A stretch of 64,000 nt of DNA, from positions 3,038,001 through 3,102,000 of the forward strand of contig JAIOJX010000004.1 of assembly GCA_022376925.1 (NCBI GenBank), read 5' to 3'. This document shows, piece by piece, positions 44,362 through 56,797 of this stretch; the stretch's first letter is position 1; each line of letters starts with the position of its first letter. This DNA comes from Tragulus kanchil (taxonomy: Eukaryota > Chordata > Mammalia > Artiodactyla > Tragulidae). The notes under the pieces were generated by a model, which was given only the letters and a program-made list of their open reading frames with translations, was not told the origin of the DNA and ran no database searches. Position numbers and translations under genes: made by a program.

Positions 44362-46517
44362 CAGCCAGGGATCGAACCAGCACCCCTTGCACTGCAAGGT
44401 GGTGTCCTTACCCACTGGACCACCAGGGAAGCCCGTTTCTGCTTTGTGTTTGAAATATAAAGCAAACATTTATTAGAATTTTAATTACAAAAGAATTAAA
44501 TCTTTTTTGAAGAAAATTAAAGACATAGATACTGTCCTCCAAAAGGAAATAAAGACTACCCATAATTTCACTATCTAGACATGACTCCCATGAATGTTTC
44601 TTTTCTTCTTTCTTCCCATAAACAATTTTTCTTGAAAAAAGATCAGATCATATTGTCTTTGTGACTTTTTCACTTAGTGTTCTATTGGATGATATATCTT
44701 TATTAAGATCCCATTGATCTTTATTAAGGTCTATAGAAGGTCTTTTCCCTGTCCTTCACTTTTAAAATTCACTGGTTTGATGCCAGCAGGGTCATGCTTC
44801 TCATGGATGTAGCTAGAGATTCTATTCTGTGGTTTGTTCAGTTATGTTTTACTCATGACCTCAGGCAAGTAATTGACTCCTGTTTGCCTCTTTACTTATT
44901 TGTAAAAGGGAGAAATGATGGTACCTGCCTGTTGGAGTGAATGTGCAGGTTGAATGAAGAGATGGACCTGATGCCTAGAGAATGTTTTACCAATAGCTAC
45001 CACCATGGAGCAGGAGGGGAGCGAGGGGGTACAGCCCTTCCCGATTCAGTGGCCAGGAGCTGGAGACTCTGAAACTTCAGTCGCCTGCCTTACACAGCTG
45101 CTGACCAGAGTTGAACTTGGGCTGCTTCCTGGGCTGACGTGGGCAGCTCCAGGGTAGAGATGGAGCTCTCGCCCCTCCCCTTGTCCTCACAGACAGGAGG
45201 AAGTGCATTTGGTTAAGAATGACCCACATCCGTCCCCAGGCCTGCTTCCAGCAGCAATGGGGGCCAGCTGCAGGCTGCTCCTTGGGAGCTAGGGTAGGGT
45301 CTGGCCTCTAAGCGCCTCCCAACCTGGGGGCTCCTCACACCCGCCCTGGATAAGGAAGCTCAGAGGGACTGAGCTGGTGGCCCATGTTGAAATTTGGAGC
45401 CAGAGGTTTTCTACCCCATTTTCCATGTTAGATTCTTTCAGCCAGGGATCGAACCAGCACCCCTTGCACTGCAAGGTGGTGTCCTTACCCACTGGACCAC
45501 CAGGGAAGCCCGTTTCTGCTTTGTGTTTGAAATATAAAGCAAACATTTATTAGAATTTTAATTACAAAAGAATTAAATCTTTTTTGAAGAAAATTAAAGA
45601 CATAGATACTGTCCTCCAAAAGGAAATAAAGACTACCCATAATTTCACTATCTAGACATGACTCCCATGAATGTTTCTTTTCTTCTTTCTTCCCATAAAC
45701 AATTTTTCTTGAAAAAAGATCAGATCATATTGTCTTTGTGACTTTTTCACTTAGTGTTCTATTGGATGATATATCTTTATTAAGATCCCATTGATCTTTA
45801 TTAAGGTCTATAGAAGGTCTTTTCCCTGTCCTTCACTTTTAAAATTCACTGGTTTGATGCCAGCAGGGTCATGCTTCTCATGGATGTAGCTAGAGATTCT
45901 ATTCTGTGGTTTGTTCAGTTATGTTTTACTCATGACCTCAGGCAAGTAATTGACTCCTGTTTGCCTCTTTACTTATTTGTAAAAGGGAGAAATGATGGTA
46001 CCTGCCTGTTGGAGTGAATGTGCAGGTTGAATGAAGAGATGGACCTGATGCCTAGAGAATGTTTTACCAATAGCTACCACCATGGAGCAGGAGGGGAGCG
46101 AGGGGGTACAGCCCTTCCCGATTCAGTGGCCAGGAGCTGGAGACTCTGAAACTTCAGTCGCCTGCCTTACACAGCTGCTGACCAGAGTTGAACTTGGGCT
46201 GCTTCCTGGGCTGACGTGGGCAGCTCCAGGGTAGAGATGGAGCTCTCGCCCCTCCCCTTGTCCTCACAGACAGGAGGAAGTGCATTTGGTTAAGAATGAC
46301 CCACATCCGTCCCCAGGCCTGCTTCCAGCAGCAATGGGGGCCAGCTGCAGGCTGCTCCTTGGGAGCTAGGGTAGGGTCTGGCCTCTAAGCGCCTCCCAAC
46401 CTGGGGGCTCCTCACACCCGCCCTGGATAAGGAAGCTCAGAGGGACTGAGCTGGTGGCCCATGTTGAAATTTGGAGCCAGAGGTTTTCTACCCCATTTTC
46501 CATGTTAGATTCTTTCA
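44362..46517. repeat. Tandem duplication M, chained to L, probably an assembly artefact
   Basis: Copy 1 is about 44362-45440 and copy 2 about 45439-46517, offset 1077. Copy 2 starts abruptly in the middle of a SINE head (CAGCCAGGGATCG) whose body is missing. No biological insertion would leave this. Confidence 0.93.
44840..45000 (+). mobile_element. MIR SINE fragment
   Basis: CATGACCTCAGGCAAGTAAT, CTTATTTGTAAAAGGGAGAA and TGGTACCTGCCTGTTGGAGT follow sense MIR. Repeated at about 45917-46077. Confidence 0.75.
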
Positions 46518-48418
46518 CCCAGGGCAGTTAGGTGCAAGGAGCTCTTAGGGGCACAGACAAAGGAGGGGTGCGGTCCTTGTACATAGATAAGGGAGATGCA
46601 GCAAGGGCCAAAGACGCAGCAGGGACGTCCAGCGACTCATCTGTTCAGCACACACCTGTGCTGGGCGCCATGCACACAGCTATGAGCAGGCAGACCACAT
46701 CCACCCGCTGACAGCAAGCTGTCAGGAGGTCGAGGCTGTTGAGCCAGCCCAGACTGAGGGACGGAGCACTGTGCGTAGCAGTTTCTGGGAAAACTGCTGG
46801 GGGCTGGGACTTGAGGTTGGACTGCCCCAGCTGCAGTGCCCCTGAAGGCAGGAACAGGACCTTGGCTTTGAACGCTCACTCAAGGCAGGGATTTTGAGTC
46901 AGATCTACTTGAGCACTGGGTCTGAGGTTCTGCCATTTGACAAACTGTGTGACCTTGGGCAAGTTGCTTGGCTTTTCTGAGCCTCCTACCCTGTTTTAAA
47001 AGGGTGCAGAATAAAATGAGAATAAACAGACATTATCCTCACCAACTTCTTCATTGCCACTGTCCCTCGCGGTAGCAGCTGTATAGAAGTCTGCGACATG
47101 CTTGGGGTTGGCATTGCTTGTTTGCTGTGGAGTGAAATGTAAGTGGAGCCCAAATGCTACGCAGACATGACAGACACTGCCCTGTCTCCAGCACCTGCCA
47201 CACAGAAAGGAAAGCCCTCCAGGCCTGTGCCTCTGGTACAGGCAGGAAGGAGTCATTCCTGGAATTTGCCCTGAGGTGCGGCAGAATCCCGTTCTGACCT
47301 GGTCTCCCAGGGCACGCCTAGTGGGATCATTCCTGGAATTTGCCCTGAGGTGGGCAGGGGAAACCTCCTGACTTTTCTGCTGACCCATCCGTCCCCAGGC
47401 CTGCTTCCAGCAGCAATGGGGGCCAGCTGCAGGCTGCTCCTTGGGAGCTAGGGTAGGGTCTGGCCTCTAAGCGCCTCCCAACCTGGGGGCTCCTCACACC
47501 CGCCCTGGATAAGGAAGCTCAGAGGGACTGAGCTGGTGGCCCATGTTGAAATTTGGAGCCAGAGGTTTTCTACCCCATTTTCCATGTTAGATTCTTTCAC
47601 CCAGGGCAGTTAGGTGCAAGGAGCTCTTAGGGGCACAGACAAAGGAGGGGTGCGGTCCTTGTACATAGATAAGGGAGATGCAGCAAGGGCCAAAGACGCA
47701 GCAGGGACGTCCAGCGACTCATCTGTTCAGCACACACCTGTGCTGGGCGCCATGCACACAGCTATGAGCAGGCAGACCACATCCACCCGCTGACAGCAAG
47801 CTGTCAGGAGGTCGAGGCTGTTGAGCCAGCCCAGACTGAGGGACGGAGCACTGTGCGTAGCAGTTTCTGGGAAAACTGCTGGGGGCTGGGACTTGAGGTT
47901 GGACTGCCCCAGCTGCAGTGCCCTGAAGGCAGGAACAGGACCTTGGCTTTGAACGCTCACTCAAGGCAGGGATTTTGAGTCAGATCTACTTGAGCACTGG
48001 GTCTGAGGTTCTGCCATTTGACAAACTGTGTGACCTTGGGCAAGTTGCTTGGCTTTTCTGAGCCTCCTACCCTGTTTTAAAAGGGTGCAGAATAAAATGA
48101 GAATAAACAGACATTATCCTCACCAACTTCTTCATTGCCACTGTCCCTCGCGGTAGCAGCTGTATAGAAGTCTGCGACATGCTTGGGGTTGGCATTGCTT
48201 GTTTGCTGTGGAGTGAAATGTAAGTGGAGCCCAAATGCTACGCAGACATGACAGACACTGCCCTGTCTCCAGCACCTGCCACACAGAAAGGAAAGCCCTC
48301 CAGGCCTGTGCCTCTGGTACAGGCAGGAAGGAGCACAGTCATTCCTGGAATTTGCCCTGAGGTGCGGCAGAATCCCGTTCTGACCTGGTCTCCCAGGGCA
48401 CACCCGGGCCTAGTGGGA
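46307..48418. repeat. Tandem duplication N, chained to M, probably an assembly artefact
   Basis: Copy 1 is about 46307-47326 and copy 2 about 47389-48418, offset about 1082. The last 60 bases of copy 1 have several losses (AGGAGTCATT against AGGAGCACAGTCATT; GGCACGCCTAG against GGCACACCCGGGCCTAG). A 60-base filler repeats TCATTCCTGGAATTTGCCCT once more. Confidence 0.92.
46895..47020 (+). mobile_element. MIR SINE fragment
   Basis: GCCATTTGACAAACTGTGTG, ACCTTGGGCAAGTTGCTTGG and TTTTAAAAGGGTGCAGAATA follow sense MIR. Repeated at about 47977-48102. Confidence 0.85.
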
Positions 48419-50188
48419 CTTCTGGGAGAGCCTACCCTCCCTGAAGTCAAGATAAAAGGCTCTTGCCCTAAACTGCAGGCCAGGGTGGAGGGGAGCAGGG
48501 TGAATTCCTCCTGGAGCATATTTCCTGCTGCTCCAGTTATTAAAACAACGCGAGACGTCTGGGGGTTTTGCTCAGTGACAGATGCTGGCTCCGTGTCCGG
48601 CCCCTTCTCACACTCTGCTGCGCTGTTTTGGTTTTGTGGGTCCTGGAGGGGCTGCTTGGAGTCTCATCCAGCTTCTGTGCCTTGTTAACTAGACAGGCTG
48701 TGGGTCCCAGCTGTCCTCAGTTTCGTTGTCCAGGATGAGGGCCAGTGGGAGCTGGCAGCGCCACCTCACAGTGGGACTGGGGGTTAGGAGAGACAGGATA
48801 TACCCGTTTCAGTACTCGGGGAGCTATTGCTGTGAGCGCTCCTGCCGGCTCTCCCAGCTAGGACTTCCGCCCCTCCCTTGCTGTTCCCGCCTTAGCTCTA
48901 TCTGCTCCCCCTTCTGCTCTTGGGTCAGGCTCTCCTCCCTGGGTTCCTGTGAGCACTGGTGTGGGTGATGGTGTCCAGTGCCAGGGCAGCAGCGAGCTGG
49001 GGGGGCAGATGGGGTGACGTGGGTCAGAAGGCCCTCGTGGTGGCCTCCGCAGGCCTCTGTGCTGATCTCGGCCTGACTCACCCACTGAGGCCTCTCTCTG
49101 GGTGGCTCCTGAGCTTTCCCGGGCCCCAGCCTTCTCTTCTGTCCCAAGGAAGAATTCCAAGACTCTCAAGAAAAGAAGAGACTTTAGAGGACTTCCCGCC
49201 CCACATCCTCCCCGCCAGGGCTTGGCTTTCCCAGCTGTGGCCTGTGCGCGTGGGACAGGACACTAGGTGACCCTGGAGGGGACAGTGTTGGTGACATGTG
49301 GGTGCTGAGTGGCTTCTACCCCCTGGCTCTGCCTCTCTCCTCCCCTGGCCCTGCAGCTTTCCTCCCTCTGACCCTTGCCTTGGTCTTGCTGTTCTCGGCC
49401 TGGATTCTTGGGGGAGTCCCTGTGGAGTAAGGTCCTGGGGTGACTCTTGAACTTTTCTCTTATTTTCCTATAGAAGTTGTAACTTGCTTTGCTTCTCAAG
49501 TTAAATAAAAGGCACCACGCACATGATATTATTTCTCTTTTTCCTTGTTCTCAGGGCCTTTGGGGAGAAGAGAGGCGGTTTTAGGTCTTTATTGCGGTCC
49601 CTTGTGCACTGGGCCGTGGGTGTGGCGAGGAGAGTGGGTACGTCCTGAGGATTCAGGGTGTGAGCAGAGAGCCCCAAGGCCTTCAAGGAGCATGTGCTTC
49701 TGGGCTCTGACTCCATTGTGGTCAGAGCCCTCATCTGGGACTCTGAAGATATGTAAGAATGTCCAAATAAAAGTGTGCACGTGATCTCATTGACTGAAAG
49801 CCAGGCACAGGCCCCACATAAGAACTTTTGTTTGAATCTCTCCTCCTTCTTAGTGTAGACAGAGAAATGGAGGTCCAGAAACACCTCGACCTTTACAGTA
49901 ATGGTGGGTAGGCAGGGAGGCTGGAGTGGGAAGAAGTGTTTGGAGCAGGAGGGAAGTGGTGGGGTGGCCCCACCAGGGACAGGGCTGGGGGGTGAGGGGT
50001 GGGGGAATAGGCGAGGAGGACCCTGAGGGGCGGAGGCCGAGGCTGTCAGGTCCTCCAGTCCTGCTGAGAAGGCTGGATCAAACATGGGGACTGGAGAGGG
50101 GTGGTGGGAATCTGTGAAAGATAAGGAACCTGTGAATTCATGTTGGCAAGACAGGCTCCAGTACAAGGATGACGTGATCTTTGGCCAC
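48419..50188. other. Unique intronic sequence
   Basis: No interspersed repeat recognised over about 1.8 kb. A 290-codon minus-strand frame at 49501-50373 is the longest in the window, but it is proline/serine-rich, lacks any domain signature and extends into duplicated sequence. No splice-supported exon seen. Confidence 0.55.
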
Positions 50189-50429
50189 TGAAGGTGCCAG
50201 ACCAAGGGAGGCCTGGTGCTGGGTTGAAAAGACCTCAGCCGCCACTGTTTCAGAATTTTCCAGGGGAGGACCTGAGGCCAGCAAGGGCAGGAGGCTAGGA
50301 TAAGGTCAGTGTGAGGGAGGGGTGGGGGGTCTGTTTGTTGATTTGGGGCAGCAAGAAAATCAGCTAATTTCATTTAAGCAGTTGAGTATTTATTTATATG
50401 CATTTGAGAAAATGTAGCTATTATGTGGT

Positions 50430-50450
50430 TTATATATATATATATAATAT

Positions 50451-50518
<68 letters not shown>
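50430..50518. repeat. (AT)n microsatellite
   Basis: About 40 AT units with one AATATTACT interruption. In the duplicate at 51486-51573 the array has an additional AATATTAA interruption. It abuts the 5' end of a Bov-tA SINE. Confidence 0.92.
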
Positions 50519-50521
<3 letters not shown>

Positions 50522-50725
50522 TTCCCTGGTGGCTCAGTTGGTAAAAGAATCTACCTGTAATGCAGGAGACCCAGGTTTGATCCCTGGGTGCAAAAGATCC
50601 CTTGGAGAAGGGACTGGCAACCCACTCCAATATTCTTGCCTGGAAATTCAATGGACAGAGGAGCCTGGCAGGCTATAGTCCATGGGGTTGCAAAGAGTTG
50701 GACATGGCTGAACATATGCAAGAAT
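50519..50725 (+). mobile_element. Bov-tA-type SINE, full length
   Basis: GGCTTCCCTGGTGGCTCAGT head, GGTTTGATCCCTGGGTG B-box region, GGACAGAGGAGCCTGGCAGG and GGGTTGCAAAGAGTTGGACA body. Repeated at about 51574-51780. Confidence 0.94.
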
Positions 50726-51532
50726 GAATCTAAAGAGAGAAAAAAATGAATGGATTTAAAGAAAGATAGTAGGTAGAAAAATCATAGGAGGTATAAAGAT
50801 ATGGTAAGATTCAGGCAGCTGGCACGGGAAGCGTAGCACTCTAGAGACCATTGACTGGCCCAGGCTGAGCCCTGAGCCCTAAGGATGGGCTCCCCTTAGG
50901 GCAGAGCATAGGCCCCAAACACTCGTGCCCCCTGCTTCCCTCCGTGGGCAGGCTTTCTCCCAAGAACACTGCAGCAAAGCTGGGACCAGGGGAACCGGAG
51001 CTACTTAGGGCTTTTCTCCAGAACCTGAGCTTCCAGGCTGGTGGCACAGAAAGGGCTCAGAGCTGGAGCCCAAAGGCATAGGGGCTGGGCTCTAGTCTAG
51101 GTTGCTCCTAGCTCTGTGACTGAGAAAATGAAAGGGACAGTGCTGCATGCCCTGCTGGTCTGTGAGATAAGGAGGCTGGAAGGACTGCCCAGGGCCTGTC
51201 CAGTAAGGACTCGGTTAGGCCTTGGCTGTTTCAGGAATTTTCCATGAAGGTGCCAGACCAAGGGAGGCCTGGTGCTGGGTTGAAAAGACCTCAGCCGCCA
51301 CTGTTTCAGAATTTTCCAGGGGAGGACCTGAGGCCAGCAAGGGCAGGAGGCTAGGATAAGGTCAGTGTGAGGGAGGGGTGGGGGGTCTGTTTGTTGATTT
51401 GGGGCAGCAAGAAAATCAGCTAATTTCATTTAAGCAGTTGAGTATTTATTTATATGCATTTGAGAAAATGTAGCTATTATGTGGTTTATATATATATATA
51501 TAATATTACTATATATATATATATATATATAA

Positions 51533-51576
<44 letters not shown>

Positions 51577-52701
51577 TTCCCTGGTGGCTCAGTTGGTAAA
51601 AGAATCTACCTGTAATGCAGGAGACCCAGGTTTGATCCCTGGGTGCAAAAGATCCCTTGGAGAAGGGACTGGCAACCCACTCCAATATTCTTGCCTGGAA
51701 ATTCAATGGACAGAGGAGCCTGGCAGGCTATAGTCCATGGGGTTGCAAAGAGTTGGACATGGCTGAACATATGCAAGAATGAATCTAAAGAGAGAAAAAA
51801 ATGAATGGATTTAAAGAAAGATAGTAGGTAGAAAAATCATAGGAGGTATAAAGATATGGTAAGATTCAGGCAGCTGGCACGGGAAGCGTAGCACTCTAGA
51901 GACCATTGACTGGCCCAGGCTGAGCCCTGAGCCCTAAGGATGGGCTCCCCTTAGGGCAGAGCATAGGCCCCAAACACTCGTGCCCCCTGCTTCCCTCCGT
52001 GGGCAGGCTTTCTCCCAAGAACACTGCAGCAAAGCTGGGACCAGGGGAACCGGAGCTACTTAGGGCTTTTCTCCAGAACCTGAGCTTCCAGGCTGGTGGC
52101 ACAGAAAGGGCTCAGAGCTGGAGCCCAAAGGCATAGGGGCTGGGCTCTAGTCTAGGTTGCTCCTAGCTCTGTGACTGAGAAAATGAAAGGGACAGTGCTG
52201 CATGCCCTGCTGGTCTGTGAGATAAGGAGGCTGGAAGGACTGCCCAGGGCCTGTCCAGTAAGGACTCGGTTAGGCCTTGGCTGTCTCAGGGCATGGAGGG
52301 TGCAGGCTCAGTCAGGGCAGTGGCCGGGGATGCACATTTACAAATGGTGGGAAAAGATGGAGGTGCCCTCCCCAGGAGGGTCTGCGGGTTAGAGCAAGTC
52401 TGGTGACCGTCAGGATGATGTCTGATTCACTTAGCCGTGCACTGCTTACTGTCCCTTCTGTCATCGGAATGTCAGGTTCATGGGGTGCTGGGGGAGGGAG
52501 GAATGTGAAAATGCAGGTGGAAGGTGCTTAATAGTGAATGAAACTAGAGTTATTGATAGCCACAATGCAAGAAAGGGAATTTCCCCTGTGATTTGCTGGA
52601 AGGAAACCAACTGAAGTCTCTGTTTGACAGGTAGGGAGCTGTTAAGGGGGTGCCCCGAGATAACTCAGAACTTTCTTTTTAAGGCAGACTAATCCGATGG
52701 A

Positions 52702-52884
52702 AGGCTTCCCTGGTGGTTCAGATGGTAAAGAATCTGCCAGCAGTGAGAGACCTGGGTTTGATCCCTGGGTCAGGAAGATGCCCTGGAAAAAGGAAGGGCT
52801 ACCCCCACTCCAGTATTCTTGCCTGGACAACTCCAAGGCTCATCCATGGGGTCTCAGAGAGTCAGATGTGACTGAGTGACCATC
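52702..52884 (+). mobile_element. Bov-tA-type SINE
   Basis: GGCTTCCCTGGTGGTTCAGA head, GGTTTGATCCCTGGGTCAGG, CTCCAGTATTCTTGCCTGGA and GTCTCAGAGAGTCAGATGTG. Repeated at about 53871-54053. Confidence 0.92.
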
Positions 52885-53159
52885 ACTACCCTACTGCTGC
52901 AGGCCCATGGAGGGAAAGGGGGGAAGTGTCCTCTTCTTCTCCTTTGTTTATTAAAAGAAGTAATATCTCCTTTAGTTTAGGGAAGAACAGACAGTAGAGG
53001 CCAGCCAGGCTGGTGCTGCTTCTCTTTGGGAGGCCCCGGGCCACTCAACTGGCATTTTGTTGGTAAGACCTTCCTGTCTGCCTGGAGCATTTGGGACTGG
53101 AGCCACCTGGAGCTGAAGGCAAAACTTCAGGGTGGAAAGGGGAGAGATGTGGCCATTGT

Positions 53160-53330
53160 TACTTGAAGTCCTCTTGCCTCTAAGAGATACAGGTTGTGTG
53201 GCCTCAGGCATGAACCTCATGAGCCTTCAGTTCCTTATTTCCCCAAAATGAGGATAATAATGCTAGCTTCTGTGGGATTGTTTTTAAGGTTAAATGAAGG
53301 TAAGCATTGGACAGTACCTACTGTTCAGTT
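53160..53330 (+). mobile_element. MIR SINE fragment
   Basis: GGTTGTGTGGCCTCAGGCAT, CCCCAAAATGAGGATAATAA and GGTTAAATGAAGGTAAGCAT follow sense MIR. Repeated at about 54329-54500. Confidence 0.8.
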
Positions 53331-54904
53331 TATTTAAGATGGCTATTTTAATAAAGAGATTTTGCAAAATGAATACATGTAAAAATTTATTGATTTCCAG
53401 TCTGTCATGGGTATTACCTCTGAATCCTCCAGCAAAGCTTGGACCTTATGAGACCTTGCCATCGAGAAGTCTGCCACCTTGTGGCGTATCTACCAAATTG
53501 CAGGTCCAGGGCTTTTCTGGTTTTGTTTTCTAATCATCGTATGTTATTTTTGCCTTGAATGGGGTGGTCTGAAAGGAGATTGGCTAGAAAATCTAAAGTC
53601 ATGTGGTTACAAGGTACCAGGAAAGACAAGCTAAAATACCTTTCCCAGGTCAGCCAATCCTGGTAGGGCCTTAATGATCCACAAATCTATGTATTTAACA
53701 GTATCGCTAATTAGGTGCTTTCTTAATAGGCTAGACTTGATATCTTTGCATACCCTGTGATTTGCTGGAAGGAAACCAACTGAAGTCTCTGTTTGACAGG
53801 TAGGGAGCTGTTAAGGGGGTGCCCCGAGATAACTCAGAACTTTCTTTTTAAGGCAGACTAATCCGATGGAAGGCTTCCCTGGTGGTTCAGATGGTAAAGA
53901 ATCTGCCAGCAGTGAGAGACCTGGGTTTGATCCCTGGGTCAGGAAGATGCCCTGGAAAAAGGAAGGGCTACCCCCACTCCAGTATTCTTGCCTGGACAAC
54001 TCCAAGGCTCATCCATGGGGTCTCAGAGAGTCAGATGTGACTGAGTGACCATCACTACCCTACTGCTGCAGGCCCATGGAGGGAAAGGGGGGAAGTGTCC
54101 TCTTCTTCTCCTTTGTTTATTAAAAGAAGTAATATCTCCTTTAGTTTAGGGAAGAACAGACAGTAGAGGCCAGCCAGGCTGGTGCTGCTTCTCTTTGGGA
54201 GGCCCCGGGCCACTCAACTGGCATTTTGTTGGTAAGACCTTCCTGTCTGCCTGGAGCATTTGGGACTGGAGCCACCTGGAGCTGAAGGCAAAACTTCAGG
54301 GTGGAAAGGGGAGAGATGTGGCCATTGTTACTTGAAGTCCTCTTGCCTCTAAGAGATACAGGTTGTGTGGCCTCAGGCATGAACCTCATGAGCCTTCAGT
54401 TCCTTATTTCCCCAAAATGAGGATAATAATGCTAGCTTCTGTGGGATTGTTTTTAAGGTTAAATGAAGGTAAGCATTGGACAGTACCTACTGTTCAGTTT
54501 ATTTAAGATGGCTATTTTAATAAAGAGATTTTGCAAAATGAATACATGTAAAAATTTATTGATTTCCAGTCTGTCATGGGTATTACCTCTGAATCCTCCA
54601 GCAAAGCTTGGACCTTATGAGACCTTGCCATCGAGAAGTCTGCCACCTTGTGGCGTATCTACCAAATTGCAGGTTCAGGGCTTTTTCTGGTTTTGTTTTC
54701 TAATCATCGTATGTTATTTTTGCCTTGAATGGGGTGGTCTGAAAGGAGATTGGCTAGAAAATCTAAAGTCATGTGGTTACAAGGTACCAGGAAAGACAAG
54801 CTAAAATACCTTTCCCAGGTCAGCCAATCCTGGTAGGGCCTTAATGATCCACAAATCTATGTATTTAACAGTATCGCTAATTAGGTGCTTTCTTAATAGG
54901 CTAG

Positions 54905-55090
54905 GCAACTTGATTAGTACTTTGCATACCTCCTTTGTAATTCATTCCTCATAGCAAGATCAGTATTACTAGTGCCATATTTCAAAAGGGGAAACAGGTT
55001 CAGGAGTAACTAACTTGCATGATGGCATGCACCTCACCTCACAGCAGAGCTGGGATTTAACACGCATCTCATTCCAAAGCTTGTGTGTGA
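54905..55090 (-). mobile_element. MIR SINE, antisense
   Basis: CATATTTCAAAAGGGGAAAC, CTCACAGCAGAGCTGGGATT and CTTGTGTGTGATCTTAACCC follow antisense MIR. Repeated at about 56020-56205. Confidence 0.75.
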
Positions 55091-56578
55091 TCTTAACCCA
55101 TTTTTCAAAAAGTTATTCTAAATTTTCAAATGTGCAATACAGTATTGTTAAGTATAGTTACCGTGCTGTACGTTATATCCCTAGGACTTATTTTATAATT
55201 GTAAGTTTTTACCTTTGACCTTTGATTCCACACCACACAGCCTCTGGCAGCCGCCAGTCTGCTGATCTGTTCTCTGTATCTATGAGTTTTTGTGATTTTT
55301 TTTTTCCCCTTTCTTTTTAGGTTCTATGTATAAGTGAGATCATGTGGTATTTGTCTTTCTCGGTCTGATTTATTTCACTTAGCATAATGCCCTCAAGGTC
55401 CATTCATGTTATTGCAAATAGCACGATTTCTTGCTTTTATGACTGACTGGGAAGCCATATCTATAGGGCTCCCCAGGTGGCCCAGTGGTAAAATCTGCCT
55501 GCCAGTGTGGGAGACACAAGAGACGTGAGTTCTACCCCCAATTCAGGAAGATCCTGTAGTAGAAAAATACTGGTAACTCATTCCAGTATTCTTGCCTAGA
55601 AAATTCCATGGAAAGAGGAGCCTGGTGGGGTCTATATATACAGAGAGGGGAGTCTATATAATATATGTATAAAGTGATTACTGCTGCTGCTTTTTTTAGT
55701 TGCTAAGTCATGGCAGATGAAGAATCTGTGACTCCATGGACTATAACTTTGCAGGTCCCTCTGTTCATGGGAATTACCAGGTAACTTTGCATTTTCTTCT
55801 CCGGGAATCTTCCTGACCCTAGCCTTTAGGTATTGGTGGGCTTAATGATCCACTGAAAGGAGATTGGCTAGAAAATCTAAAGTCATGTGGTTACAAGGTA
55901 CCAGGAAAGACAAGCTAAAATACCTTTCCCAGGTCAGCCAATCCTGGTAGGGCCTTAATGATCCACAAATCTATGTATTTAACAGTATCGCTAATTAGGT
56001 GCTTTCTTAATAGGCTAGGCAACTTGATTAGTACTTTGCATACCTCCTTTGTAATTCATTCCTCATAGCAAGATCAGTATTACTAGTGCCATATTTCAAA
56101 AGGGGAAACAGGTTCAGGAGTAACTAACTTGCATGATGGCATGCACCTCACCTCACAGCAGAGCTGGGATTTAACACGCATCTCATTCCAAAGCTTGTGT
56201 GTGATCTTAACCCATTTTTCAAAAAGTTATTCTAAATTTTCAAATGTGCAATACAGTATTGTTAAGTATAGTTACCGTGCTGTACGTTATATCCCTAGGA
56301 CTTATTTTATAATTGTAAGTTTTTACCTTTGACCTTTGATTCCACACCACACAGCCTCTGGCAGCCGCCAGTCTGCTGATCTGTTCTCTGTATCTATGAG
56401 TTTTTGTGATTTTTTTTTTCCCCTTTCTTTTTAGGTTCTATGTATAAGTGAGATCATGTGGTATTTGTCTTTCTCGGTCTGATTTATTTCACTTAGCATA
56501 ATGCCCTCAAGGTCCATTCATGTTATTGCAAATAGCACGATTTCTTGCTTTTATGACTGACTGGGAAGCCATATCTAT

Positions 56579-56745
56579 AGGGCTCCCCAGGTGGCCCAGT
56601 GGTAAAATCTGCCTGCCAGTGTGGGAGACACAAGAGACGTGAGTTCTACCCCTAATTCAGGAAGATCCCCTGTAGTAGAAAAATACTGGTAACTCATTCC
56701 AGTATTCTTGCCTAGAAAATTCCATGGAAAGAGGAGCCTGGTGGG
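56579..56745 (+). mobile_element. Bov-tA-type SINE nested in L1
   Basis: GGGCTCCCCAGGTGGCCCAG head and CCAGTATTCTTGCCTAGAAA body, ending AGAGGAGCCTGGTGGGG. Repeated at about 55465-55630. Confidence 0.88.
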
Positions 56746-56797
56746 GGTCTATATATACAGAGAGGGGAGTCTATATAATATATGTATAAAGTGATTA

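Larger units (their letters stand above)
42531..44719. repeat. Tandem duplication L, probably an assembly artefact
   Basis: Copy 1 is about 42531-43620 and copy 2 about 43626-44719, offset 1095. Copy 1 lacks four bases (ATCTTTAAGATC against ATCTTTATTAAGATC) 15 bases before the junction. Confidence 0.92.
50189..52284. repeat. Tandem duplication O, probably an assembly artefact
   Basis: Copy 1 is about 50189-51229 and copy 2 about 51245-52284, offset 1055-1056. The copies differ within the AT dinucleotide array and at the join, where the filler TTCAGGAATTTTCCA echoes a word at about 50249. Confidence 0.9.
52584..54930. repeat. Tandem duplication P, probably an assembly artefact
   Basis: Copy 1 is about 52584-53752 and copy 2 about 53753-54930, offset 1169. 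The last 30 bases of copy 1 are degraded (CTAGACTTGATATCTTTGC against CTAGGCAACTTGATTAGTAC...). A T-run length differs at about 53515 and 54684. Confidence 0.92.

Noticed and set aside
49501..50373. 290-codon open frame on the minus strand, the longest in the window
   Set aside because: Proline/serine-rich, no domain signature, overlaps duplicated intronic sequence and no splice or codon evidence. Expected by chance in GC-rich DNA.
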